This document shows, one piece after another, positions 1 through 7,733 of a DNA stretch of 64,000 nt. The notes beneath the pieces are model-generated. The model saw nothing but the letters and a program-made list of their open reading frames with translations, ran no database searches and had not been told where the DNA came from. The stretch's first letter is position 1. Each line of letters opens with the position of its first letter. Source of the stretch: Trinickia violacea (lineage in GTDB: Bacteria; Pseudomonadota; Gammaproteobacteria; Burkholderiales; Burkholderiaceae); assembly GCF_005280735.1 (NCBI RefSeq), contig NZ_CP040078.1, positions 2,976,001 through 3,040,000 of the forward strand. Direction: 5' to 3'. The position numbers and the translations under genes are program-made.

Positions 1-1
1 G

Positions 2-97
2 ATCTTCGGCTATGCGGGCGACGACTTCGGCACGCTCGCCAATTTTCCGGTCGGCGCCTACGCGACCGTGCTCAACACAACCACGGTGCCCGCGTGA
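2..97 (+). CDS. C-terminal end of an unidentified protein (truncated by window start)
   Basis: An open frame runs from base 2 to a TGA at 95-97 and would supply the last 31 residues of an upstream gene. It is taken as real because its stop overlaps the GTG start of the following SDR gene in a GTGA arrangement, the usual sign of translational coupling. The fragment is rich in Gly, Thr and Ala and is too short for me to name a family. The gene probably belongs to the same operon as the SDR. Confidence 0.5.
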   Translation: MFGYAGDDFGTLANFPVGAYATVLNTTTVPA

Positions 98-900
98 AGC
101 CGCGCTTCGAGGGCCGCGTCGCGCTCGTCACGGGCGGCGGAACCGGCATCGGCGCCGCGGCCGCCGCGCGTTTGCGCGACGAGGGCGCACTCGTCTACGT
201 GCTCGGCCGGCGCGAGGCGCCGCTCGACGCGGTGGCCAAGGCCACGGGCGCGATCGCGCTGCCCGCCGACGCGGCCGACCCCGCCGCGGTCCGCAACGCA
301 CTCGCACGGATCGTCGAACGCCACGACCGGCTCGACGTCGTCGTCGCCAACGCGGGCGGCTTCGGCATCGGCGCGGTCGCCGACACGAGCGACGACGACT
401 GGCGCCGCGCGTGCCGGGCCAATCTCGACACCGCGTTCGTCATCACTCGGGAGGCGTTGCCGATGCTGATCGAAAGCCGCGGGGCGATCGTCATCGTGAG
501 TTCGATCGCGGGGCTCGCCGCGGGGCCGGAAGCAGCCGGCTACGTGACCGTCAAGCACGCGCTGATCGGTCTCACGCGTTCACTCGCGCGCGATTACGGC
601 CGCTGCGGCGTGCGCACGAACGCCATCTGTCCCGGCTGGGTGCGCACCGAAATGGCCGACGACGAAATGCGCACGTTGATGGCGGCCCGCAGCATTCCGA
701 CGCTCGACGAAGCGTACGCGCTCGCCACGCGCGACGTGCCGCTCGGGCGCGCCGCCGACGCGAGCGAGATCGCCTCGGTGATCGCCTTCCTCGCCTCGGA
801 CGACGCCAGCGCGATGAACGGCGCCGTGGTCGTCGCCGACGGCGGCGCGACCATCGTCGACGTGCCGACGCTCGCGTTCGCCGATCCCTCGCCGAGGTAG
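94..900 (+). CDS. SDR-family NAD(P)-dependent oxidoreductase
   Basis: A 268-residue classical short-chain dehydrogenase, the normal length for the family. The cofactor motif TGGGTGIG is at residues 13-20, the NAG motif at 86-88, and the catalytic residues are Asn110, Ser137, Tyr150 and Lys154, all present. The GTG start is chosen because it overlaps the stop of the preceding frame by four bases. The substrate cannot be read from the sequence. The next genes are an amino-acid-type permease and an FAD amine oxidase, but 281 bases separate it from them, so it may belong with the upstream, cut-off operon instead. Cytoplasmic. Confidence 0.9.
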   Translation: MKPRFEGRVALVTGGGTGIGAAAAARLRDEGALVYVLGRREAPLDAVAKATGAIALPADAADPAAVRNALARIVERHDRLDVVVANAGGFGIGAVADTSDDDWRRACRANLDTAFVITREALPMLIESRGAIVIVSSIAGLAAGPEAAGYVTVKHALIGLTRSLARDYGRCGVRTNAICPGWVRTEMADDEMRTLMAARSIPTLDEAYALATRDVPLGRAADASEIASVIAFLASDDASAMNGAVVVADGGATIVDVPTLAFADPSPR

Positions 901-1181
901 GTGCGATCGGGCCGGAAGCATGGCCGGCGCGCTTTCGACGATTCGTCGGACAGATGCGCGGCGCTTTTCAGCCAGCCCTTTTAACGGCTCGCAAGAAGCG
1001 CCGTGCGCCTCTCAAGCGCCGCGAGGCCGGGGTATCACGCATTGCCGATTTGGGCTATCTGTCGCATTTTGGGCTCCCTACACTGGGCTCCACATCGCAT
1101 GCCGCTGCCTGTCCAGCCTTACCGGGCGGGCGTTGCGGGCAAACCCGATGCAGCGTGCGGAACCATCGAGGAGCCTTACAA

Positions 1182-2633
1182 ATGACTGTCGCAACCGAAG
1201 CACAGGAGTCGACCGAACTGAGGCGCGAAGCGCTCGGGCTCGGCTTCATCATCTTCTTCGTGATTTCCGCGGCCGGACCGCTCGTCGCGATTGCGGGCGG
1301 TGTGCCGATCGGCATCATGCTCGGCAACGGCGCGGGCACGCCGGCGCTGATCGTCGCCACTGTCGTCATCCTGCTCGCGTTCTCGGCGGGCTATACGTCG
1401 ATGGCGCGTTATGTCACGAACGCAGGCGGCTTTTACGCATTCGCCGCGCGCGGCCTGGGCGGCAACGTCGGCGGCGCCGCCGCGCTGCTCGCTCTGCTCG
1501 GCTACAACACGATGCAGATCGGGCTTTACGGCATGTTCGGCACGGTCGCCTCCGGGTTTCTCGCGCAGCACCTCGGCATCGGCGTGCCCTGGTGGATCTG
1601 CGCATTCGCGGCAATGGCGAGCATCGCGGTGTTCGGGTACCGGCAGATCGACCTCTCCGCGAAGGTGCTGTCGATTCTCGTGATCGGCGAATATCTGGTC
1701 GTGCTCGTGCTCGATGTCGCGATCCTGAAGGTCGGCGGGCAAGCCGGACCCACGCTGGTCCCGTTCACGCAGCACGCGATTTTTAGCGGTACGCCCGCTA
1801 TCGGCCTGCTGTTCTGCTTCGCGATGTTCATTGGCTTCGAAGCAACGACCATCTATAGCGAAGAGGCGAAGAATCCGCATCGCACGATTCCGCTCGCGAC
1901 GTATCTCTCCGTTTTGCTGATCGGCGGCTTCTACGCGTTCTCCGTCTGGTGCATGGTTGTCGGCGCGGGCGCCGAATCGATCGTCAAAATCATCTCCGCG
2001 TTGCAAGACCCGACGACGTTCCTCTATTCGCTCTCCGACCGCTATGCGAACAAGAGCCTGACGCTCGCCATGAGCGTGCTGTTTATCACGAGCGTGTATG
2101 CGGGCCTGCTGGCATTCCACAACTCGGCGGCGCGCTACTTCTTCGCGAGCGGCCGCGAAGGGCTGCTTTCGAAAGCGCTGGGGCGTACCCATCCGATTCA
2201 TCAGAGCCCGCACAACGGCTCACTGCTGCAATCCGCGTTGGCCGCCATCGTCGTGCTCGGTTTCGTGGTCGCCAAATCCGATCCGGTGCTCACGCTCTTC
2301 TCGTGGCTCACCAACGTCGCCACGCTGTGCGTGATCGCGCTGATGGCACTGACCTCGTTCGCGGTCATCCGCTACTTCAAGCGGGCCAATGTAGGCGCTT
2401 CGGAAAGCGCGCTGCGCGTGTTCATCCTGCCGCTCTTGTCGGGCGTCGCGCTGACTGCCGTGCTGCTGCTCGCCGTTGCGAACTTCTCCGTCCTCACCGG
2501 CGCGAGCCAGAGCGTGTCCTACGCGCTGACCGCGTCGTTGCCGATCGCCGCCATCGCGGGTCTGCTGCTGGCCGGCAGGCTCAGGACGCGCAATCCCGTC
2601 CTCTTCAGCCAGCTCGGCGATTCGAAAGTCTAA
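1182..2633 (+). CDS. APC-superfamily amino acid/polyamine permease
   Basis: A 483-residue polytopic inner-membrane protein with about twelve hydrophobic segments, typical of amino acid-polyamine-organocation permeases. The first segment carries the Gly/Ala-rich stretch (SAAGPLVAIAGG) that lines the substrate site in this superfamily, and the conserved GFEA motif lies in the middle. The ATG at 1182 is preceded by a good GAGGAG ribosome site; the frame stays open far upstream, but that part is not protein-like. It is followed by an FAD amine oxidase and a cupin on the same strand, so it most likely imports the amine or amino acid that they oxidise. The exact substrate is unknown. Confidence 0.9.
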   Translation: MTVATEAQESTELRREALGLGFIIFFVISAAGPLVAIAGGVPIGIMLGNGAGTPALIVATVVILLAFSAGYTSMARYVTNAGGFYAFAARGLGGNVGGAAALLALLGYNTMQIGLYGMFGTVASGFLAQHLGIGVPWWICAFAAMASIAVFGYRQIDLSAKVLSILVIGEYLVVLVLDVAILKVGGQAGPTLVPFTQHAIFSGTPAIGLLFCFAMFIGFEATTIYSEEAKNPHRTIPLATYLSVLLIGGFYAFSVWCMVVGAGAESIVKIISALQDPTTFLYSLSDRYANKSLTLAMSVLFITSVYAGLLAFHNSAARYFFASGREGLLSKALGRTHPIHQSPHNGSLLQSALAAIVVLGFVVAKSDPVLTLFSWLTNVATLCVIALMALTSFAVIRYFKRANVGASESALRVFILPLLSGVALTAVLLLAVANFSVLTGASQSVSYALTASLPIAAIAGLLLAGRLRTRNPVLFSQLGDSKV

Positions 2634-2684
2634 GCGCGCTTCGCAAGCCTAGCCCCGCTCCCCGGTTTTGCATGACGCCCGCGG

Positions 2685-2706
2685 GCATCGACGCATGCGT
2701 CGATGC
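2685..2706. repeat. Perfect 22-bp palindrome between permease and oxidase genes
   Basis: The half-site GCATCGACGCA is followed directly by its exact reverse complement, giving a loop-free 22-bp palindrome. It lies between the permease stop at 2633 and the oxidase ATG at 2737. No T-run follows. It could be an intercistronic mRNA hairpin or the site of a dimeric regulator; the sequence alone does not decide. Confidence 0.6.
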
Positions 2707-2736
2707 ACCGGCCGCCCCTTATCGACCACTCGCACG

Positions 2737-4035
2737 ATGAACCAGCTCGACTCCCTCACCTACTACAGCGCCACGAAGAAGTACGATTTGCGCTTTCCCG
2801 CCCTCAAAGAAGACATCGACGCCGACGTCGTCGTCATCGGCGGCGGCTTCTCCGGCATCAACACGTCGCTCGAACTGGCCGAGCACGGCATCACGAACGT
2901 CGTCGTGCTCGAAGCCAAGCATCTCGGCTACGGCGGAACCGGCCGCAACGGCGGCCAGATCATGGCCGGCATCGGACACGATCTCGACGCAATCGCGAAG
3001 CACGTCGGCGAAGACGGCCTCAAGGAAATCTTCAAGATCAGCAACCTCGGCGCCGGCATCATCCGCGACCGCATCGCGAAGTACGGAATCGATGCCGACT
3101 TTCGCAACGGCTATGCCTATCTCGGCTTCAACGGCCGCCAGGAAAAGACATTGCGCGCCTGGGAGACGAGTTTCAAGTCTGTGGACCCCGCGACGGAAAT
3201 CCAGCTCTACACCGGGCAGGAAGTGAAAAAGATCGTCGGCTCCGATGTCTACGGAAGCGCATTGCTGCATATGGGCGGCGGCCACGTTCATTCGCTGAAT
3301 CTGCTGCTCGGGGAAGCGCAGGCGCTCACGGGCTACGGCGCGAAGATCTACGAAAACAGCCCGGTGATCGACGTCGAGTACGGCGACCGCGTGGTCGTGC
3401 GGACCGCGATGGGCTCGGTACGCGCCTCGAAAATGCTCTGGGCGTGCAACGGTTTTCTGAACGGCCTCGAACCGACGATCTACAAGAAGACCGTCAACAC
3501 GTTTGCGTTCCAGCTCTGCACCGAGCCGCTGCCGGACGACTTGATCGAGCGAATCAGCCCGATACGCGGTGCCTATAGCGACATCCGCCCCATCATCGAC
3601 TACTACCGCGTGACCAACGAAAACCGTCTGCTGTTCGGCAGCGCGACCGCCCTGCTCGATTACATTCCGAGCGACCTCAAGGCGTGGAATCGCAGCCTGA
3701 TGCTGAAGGTGTTTCCGTATTTGAAGGACGTCAAGATCGATCTCGCGTGGGGCGGGCCGCTCTGCTGCGGCGCGAATCTCTTTCCGCAGATCGGCTCGCT
3801 CAACGGGCATCCGAACGTGTTCTACGTCCAGGCTTATGCGGGCTTCGGCGTCACGCCGAGCCACATCGTCTGCAAGGTGCTGGCAGAAGGCATGACCGAA
3901 GGCTCCGCGCGCTACGACCTTCTGAGTTCCGTGCCGCACATCGACATCTTCGCCAAGGACCAGCTGCGCGCCGTGATGACGACTGCGGGCAAGACCTGGA
4001 ACCAGGTCAGCGGCTATTGGAAAGGCCGGCGATAG
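2737..4035 (+). CDS. FAD-dependent amine oxidoreductase, PuuB/OrdL-like
   Basis: A 432-residue member of the DAO (glycine/D-amino-acid oxidase) flavoprotein family. The FAD-binding G35-x-G37-x-x-G40 motif sits after a beta strand, with the ribose-binding acid Glu59 ending the next strand, and GTGRNGGQ follows at about 67-74. This last motif is characteristic of gamma-glutamylputrescine oxidases and related enzymes. It is expected to oxidise a primary or secondary amine to an aldehyde with oxygen or another acceptor, in the cytoplasm. The ATG at 2737 gives the normal family length; an open extension upstream is basic and not conserved in character. It stands between an APC permease and a cupin gene. 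An aldehyde dehydrogenase and an aminotransferase elsewhere in the cluster could handle its products. Confidence 0.85.
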   Translation: MNQLDSLTYYSATKKYDLRFPALKEDIDADVVVIGGGFSGINTSLELAEHGITNVVVLEAKHLGYGGTGRNGGQIMAGIGHDLDAIAKHVGEDGLKEIFKISNLGAGIIRDRIAKYGIDADFRNGYAYLGFNGRQEKTLRAWETSFKSVDPATEIQLYTGQEVKKIVGSDVYGSALLHMGGGHVHSLNLLLGEAQALTGYGAKIYENSPVIDVEYGDRVVVRTAMGSVRASKMLWACNGFLNGLEPTIYKKTVNTFAFQLCTEPLPDDLIERISPIRGAYSDIRPIIDYYRVTNENRLLFGSATALLDYIPSDLKAWNRSLMLKVFPYLKDVKIDLAWGGPLCCGANLFPQIGSLNGHPNVFYVQAYAGFGVTPSHIVCKVLAEGMTEGSARYDLLSSVPHIDIFAKDQLRAVMTTAGKTWNQVSGYWKGRR

Positions 4036-4097
4036 ATCAAGCAAACCAGCACGTCAACAAACCCCTATTTTCTAACCGACCAACGGAGTCAACATCA

Positions 4098-4457
4098 ATG
4101 CATAGCATCAAACTGGGCACGTTCCCGCACGAACTCGACGCATGGGGCACGGTTGCCGACCTGGGTTCGACGATCGTCGAAGGCGACGTGAAGGCCTTCG
4201 GCAAGGTTCACTACGGCACGCCCGCTTCACCTGTCAGCGCGGGCTACTTCGCGTGCACGAAGGGCAAGTTCAACATGACCTACCCGTTCACCGAGCAAGC
4301 GACCGTGCTCGAAGGCGAATGCGTGCTGCGCAACGAGAACACGGGCGAAGCGGTTCACTACACAGTCGGCGACAGCTGGTTCATCGAGAAAGGCACGCCG
4401 ATCGCGTGGGAGATTCTTTCGGACCGGTTCACGAAGCACTACTTCGCGGTGGTCTGA
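4098..4457 (+). CDS. DUF861-type cupin-domain protein
   Basis: A 119-residue single-domain cupin of the DUF861 (cupin_3) type, similar in pattern to EutQ-like and ureidoglycine-type small cupins. The GKFNMTYPFTEQATVLEGE segment (about 55-73) and the GDSWFIEKGTPIAWEI segment are the two cupin motifs. The full set of metal ligands is not obvious, so catalytic activity is uncertain. Genes of this type often sit next to PuuB-like oxidases, where their role is not settled. The ATG at 4098 follows a weak CGGAG site, 62 bases after the oxidase gene, consistent with one operon. Confidence 0.85.
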   Translation: MHSIKLGTFPHELDAWGTVADLGSTIVEGDVKAFGKVHYGTPASPVSAGYFACTKGKFNMTYPFTEQATVLEGECVLRNENTGEAVHYTVGDSWFIEKGTPIAWEILSDRFTKHYFAVV

Positions 4458-4481
4458 GCGCGTCTACCGATCCTCGTTACC

Positions 4482-5165
4482 ATGCTCGCCACCCCAATCC
4501 AAGACACGCCGGCGCCGGACGACGAACTCTCGATCTTCCAGAGCATTACAGGGCGGATGCAAGGCTTCCTGTACCGCCAATTGAACGACGCCGATTTCAC
4601 GGTGATCTATGCGACGGCGTCGATCCGCAACGTGACCGGCTACCCGCGCGAAGACTTCCTCGGCAACGCCGTGCGCACCCTGCCCTCGCTGACCGAGCCC
4701 GACGACGAGGTCTACGTGCTCGACATCGTGCAGGACGCGCTGCGCAAGCGCGAGCCCTGGACCGTCGACTACCGGATCAAGACCGCGAAACGCGGCTCGC
4801 TCTGGGTTCGCGAAATGGGCGGGGGCGTATTCGACGAAAACGGCGAACTGCTGTTTCTCGAGGGCCTCGTGATCGAGGTGCAAGGCGAGCGCGCTGCGCG
4901 GCTCGCATCCGAGAAGCGCCTGCGCGCGATCACCGGCGCCACCGGCACGATCCTCGAGGACGTCGACGACATCCTGAGGGCCATCCGCGCGTTGTCGATT
5001 CTGTCATTCAACGCGCGCGTCGAGGCGGCCCGCGCCGGCAACACAGGGCGTGGCTTCGCCGTCGTCGCGGCGGAGATGAAGCGGCTCGCGGACGATACCG
5101 ACAAGCTGGCAAAGCAGATATCGACGCACGTCAACGCCGTGCGCCATGTGATGGAGGACAAGTAG
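4482..5165 (+). CDS. Small soluble PAS-domain protein with a truncated chemotaxis signalling tip
   Basis: A 227-residue protein with no membrane segment. Residues about 20-135 form a PAS domain (LYRQLNDADFTVIYA, then NVTGYPREDFLG, then a PAC-like strand pair). Residues about 155-215 match the hairpin tip of methyl-accepting chemotaxis proteins, with EAARAG and GRGFAVVAAE at 181-198. The long coiled-coil arms and methylation helices of a normal receptor are missing. It starts only 24 bases after the cupin gene, so it is probably co-expressed with the permease and oxidase and may link their metabolism to taxis. The start at 4482 has a poor ribosome site, which is common in coupled genes. Confidence 0.85.
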   Translation: MLATPIQDTPAPDDELSIFQSITGRMQGFLYRQLNDADFTVIYATASIRNVTGYPREDFLGNAVRTLPSLTEPDDEVYVLDIVQDALRKREPWTVDYRIKTAKRGSLWVREMGGGVFDENGELLFLEGLVIEVQGERAARLASEKRLRAITGATGTILEDVDDILRAIRALSILSFNARVEAARAGNTGRGFAVVAAEMKRLADDTDKLAKQISTHVNAVRHVMEDK

Positions 5166-5263
5166 CGATGCGATTCCAGGCGGGCGGCGCCTACGTGCTG
5201 CGTGCGCGGCCGGCCGCTGCGGCGTTCGGCTCGCCGCCTTCTGCACGCGGCCCGACGCTCGCC

Positions 5264-6253
5264 CTACGCCGCGCCTTCGCCCTGACGCCGTCTCGTCGCC
5301 GAGGGCAGTTCGCCGAACATGCGGCGATAGTCTTCGCGAAAGTGCGAGGGGTGCCAGAAGCCCCATTGCGCCGCGATGTCGCCGACGCCAAGCGAGCGCG
5401 AGCGCGGCGACTTCAGCGCTCGCCGCGCGCCGTTCAGGCGCACCGCCTTCAGATACGCGAGCGGCGCGATGCCAAGCACGTCCTCGAAGCAATACTGCAG
5501 CGTGCGGCGCGACACGTTGATTTCTTTGCACAGCGCACCGATCGTGATCGGCTCCGCGACGTTCTCGCGAATGAACGATATCGCGCGACTGACCACGCGC
5601 CGCCGTGCGATCCAGACCGGCCGAGCCACCGCGCTTTCCGAAGCACGCTGAGCGAGGACGACAAGCGCGGTCTCCAGCTCATCGATTGCCGTTTGCGCGA
5701 GGGCGGCGTGCTGGTTTCGCGCCTCGCCTGGGCTATCCGGACGTCCGGCAAACCCATCGAGAATCCGCTCGACCAGAAGCCGCAGCTCGACAGTCATCGT
5801 GCGATCCGCGCAGATCACGCGCGAGCTCGCCGCAGCCGTTCGCGCACCCGTCTTCGGCAAGTCAATCTGAAGTTCGGCCAGCCGCTCGGCCGGCAAAACA
5901 AAGCCGACCGTCCGCATGATCCGCGCCGTGCGGAAATCGAGCTCGTCACCTTCGCCGAGCATCATCAACTCGCCGCCGGCAAGCGGGCTGCCGCAAAACA
6001 CGGCACGCCCCTGCACTTCGGAGGCGATCGCGAAACCGCGCGCATTCGCGCGAATCCGGCCCGCCTCGTGAATCGACTGATTCGTGTGCTCGCAATAGAC
6101 TTGCACACCGCCGAACGACACTTCGACAAACCGGCCGTCGAAGCGCCCTGCGCTCAATTGATCGAATCGCTGTTCGAAAACCGTCAAGCCGTGCGCGAGC
6201 TCGTTGACGTCGTCGGTCTCGAAGCGCGTCACGATGCAGGGAAGCGGCGTCAT
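5264..6253 (-). CDS. AraC-family transcriptional regulator
   Basis: A 329-residue regulator with a poorly conserved N-terminal ligand-binding half and a C-terminal AraC double helix-turn-helix. The first helix pair includes ITIGALCKEINVSRRTLQ and the second GVGDIAAQWGFWHPSHF, ending in FGELPSATR. The ATG at 6253 is chosen because it overlaps the DoxX stop by one base (TGATG); a frame open upstream to 6331 runs into DoxX coding sequence. It is the last gene of the envelope-transport operon that starts at 13425, and its C-terminal half closely resembles the AraC protein at 16803-17768. It may activate that operon or the oxidase operon on the other strand. Confidence 0.9.
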   Translation of the reverse strand: MTPLPCIVTRFETDDVNELAHGLTVFEQRFDQLSAGRFDGRFVEVSFGGVQVYCEHTNQSIHEAGRIRANARGFAIASEVQGRAVFCGSPLAGGELMMLGEGDELDFRTARIMRTVGFVLPAERLAELQIDLPKTGARTAAASSRVICADRTMTVELRLLVERILDGFAGRPDSPGEARNQHAALAQTAIDELETALVVLAQRASESAVARPVWIARRRVVSRAISFIRENVAEPITIGALCKEINVSRRTLQYCFEDVLGIAPLAYLKAVRLNGARRALKSPRSRSLGVGDIAAQWGFWHPSHFREDYRRMFGELPSATRRRQGEGAA

Positions 6254-6660
6254 CACGCCGGCTTGCGCGCGCTTTTGAGCGCAAAAGCGCCGTCGCCGAG
6301 CAGGAATAAGACGATCAACGCGACCATCCAAAACGCTGGATATTCCCAGCCGCCGTCCTTGTTGGTGAAAAGCCAGCCATTCGCCGCGTGTACCGTGACG
6401 ATCGCGCCTGCGAGGTCCAGCGCGAGCGGAATCGCGAAATAGCGCGCGTGCCAGCCGACAATCAGCGCCAGTCCGCCACCCAGCTCCAGCACGATCACGG
6501 CATAGGCAAGCGGCCCGGGCAAGCCCAGCGACGCGAAGAACTCGACGGTGCCGGGAATCGTAAAGACAAAGATCTTAAGCAAGGCGTGCGCGACAAAGAG
6601 CACGCCGAGGCTTACGCGCAGCAAAAGAGCGGCATAGGGAGCGGAATTTTCGCGAATCAT
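6253..6660 (-). CDS. DoxX-family membrane protein
   Basis: A 135-residue integral membrane protein with four hydrophobic segments: about 9-30, 50-68, 74-92 and 108-126. It has the DoxX-family layout, starting with LLLRVSLGVLFVAHALLKI. Members are linked to quinone or thiol redox in the membrane, but no specific reaction is established for most. Its stop overlaps the AraC start by one base, and it follows the YCF48-like gene by 43 bases, so it is part of that operon. Confidence 0.85.
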   Translation of the reverse strand: MIRENSAPYAALLLRVSLGVLFVAHALLKIFVFTIPGTVEFFASLGLPGPLAYAVIVLELGGGLALIVGWHARYFAIPLALDLAGAIVTVHAANGWLFTNKDGGWEYPAFWMVALIVLFLLGDGAFALKSARKPA

Positions 6661-6703
6661 GATGAGGAGAACCCAATGAAGAATTGAAGTGGAACCGGCC
6701 GGA

Positions 6704-7693
6704 TCATTCGGACTTCAGAACGCCGTCCTTCGAAAACAAAATCGGTGCGCTTGCCTGTGCGTTAGCACCCGCGCCCGGCACGATCAGCGCGGTCAGCTCC
6801 GCACGATCCAGCCGTTCTTTGGCTGTGAAACGCTCGGCCCCCGTGGTGCCGCTGATCACGAAACCTTCCAGGCCGACACCGAGCACCCGGTCGCCCGCCG
6901 CGACGAGATCCGTGATCGATCCGCTCGAACCCGAGTCGATCGCCGTCCAGGTATCGCCGCCGTCGCGGCTCCGATACAGGTGGCCGAGCAAGCCGCCGAC
7001 GTAGATCGATCCGTCCGGCGCAGCCGTACCGGCCCACAAGCTGCCCTTGTTGCCGGTCTCGTGGTATTCCCACGTCGTGCCGTGATCGCGCGAGCGCAGC
7101 ACCGTGCCCTTTTCGGCCGCGATGTAGAGCGTGCCTGTGCGATCGGCGAAGATCCGATAGAGGTTGCGGTCCGCTTTGCCGCCGCCGGGCGGCGGCGGCA
7201 GCTTCGCGACGTTCCAGGTGTGCCCGCCGTCGGCCGTTTCGAGCAGCAGCGACCACAGGCCCGCCGCCCAGCCATGCTGCGCGTTCTCGAAGTACACGGA
7301 AAAGAGCGGCTGGTCGATCGACGTGTCGGACCGCTGCAGCGTCCAGGTTTCGCCGCCGTCCGCCGTGGCGAGAATCACGCCCCACTGGCCCGCTGCCCAG
7401 CCGTGCTGCGGGTCGGCGAAATAGACCGACGAGAGCGTCGTGGCCGCGGGCACCTGCTTCGCCTGGCGGTAGTGGCGGCCGCCGTCGTCGGACAGCAATA
7501 CGATGCCGTGCTCCCCGACCGCGACGATGCGCGTGCCGGCATGCGCCGCGTCGAGCAGCATCGCGTGCTCCGGGCCGGCCCAGGCATGCGCGGGGGTGAC
7601 CGGCAGCGCAGCCGGTGCGCCGCCACCCGACTGGGCGAAGCCGTTCGCGCAGGCACAGCACAAGGCGATGCTGGCAATAGCGTTCTTGATCAT
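6704..7693 (-). CDS. Secreted YCF48-like beta-propeller protein
   Basis: A 329-residue protein with an N-terminal signal peptide (about residues 1-21, ending FAQ) and repeated propeller blades of the YCF48/BNR type. The recurring motif is a hydrophobic strand, then DGG-x-TW or DHG-x-TW, seen four or more times (for example ADGGETWT, ADGGHTWN, RDHGTTWE, RDGGDTWT). The start at 7693 is preferred over 7705 because it has a better spaced GGAT ribosome site and leaves a compact signal peptide. Such proteins act as assembly or binding factors outside the membrane. Its position after an RND-type exporter gene suggests a periplasmic partner of that transporter. No enzymatic residues are evident. Confidence 0.85.
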   Translation of the reverse strand: MIKNAIASIALCCACANGFAQSGGGAPAALPVTPAHAWAGPEHAMLLDAAHAGTRIVAVGEHGIVLLSDDGGRHYRQAKQVPAATTLSSVYFADPQHGWAAGQWGVILATADGGETWTLQRSDTSIDQPLFSVYFENAQHGWAAGLWSLLLETADGGHTWNVAKLPPPPGGGKADRNLYRIFADRTGTLYIAAEKGTVLRSRDHGTTWEYHETGNKGSLWAGTAAPDGSIYVGGLLGHLYRSRDGGDTWTAIDSGSSGSITDLVAAGDRVLGVGLEGFVISGTTGAERFTAKERLDRAELTALIVPGAGANAQASAPILFSKDGVLKSE

Positions 7694-7733
7694 TGCGAGA
7701 TCCATCCTTTTGCGTTCGATTTCTTGAGCAACC

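Noticed and set aside
12..1181. Open frame fused in front of the APC permease, giving a protein of 873 residues
   Set aside because: The first 390 residues are Arg-rich antisense-like text from the SDR frame shift; the permease has its own ATG and ribosome site at 1182.
4142..6442. Long plus-strand open frame of 766 codons
   Set aside because: It overlaps the cupin, PAS-signalling, AraC and DoxX genes out of frame and is Arg/Ala-rich, as expected for a shadow frame in high-GC DNA.
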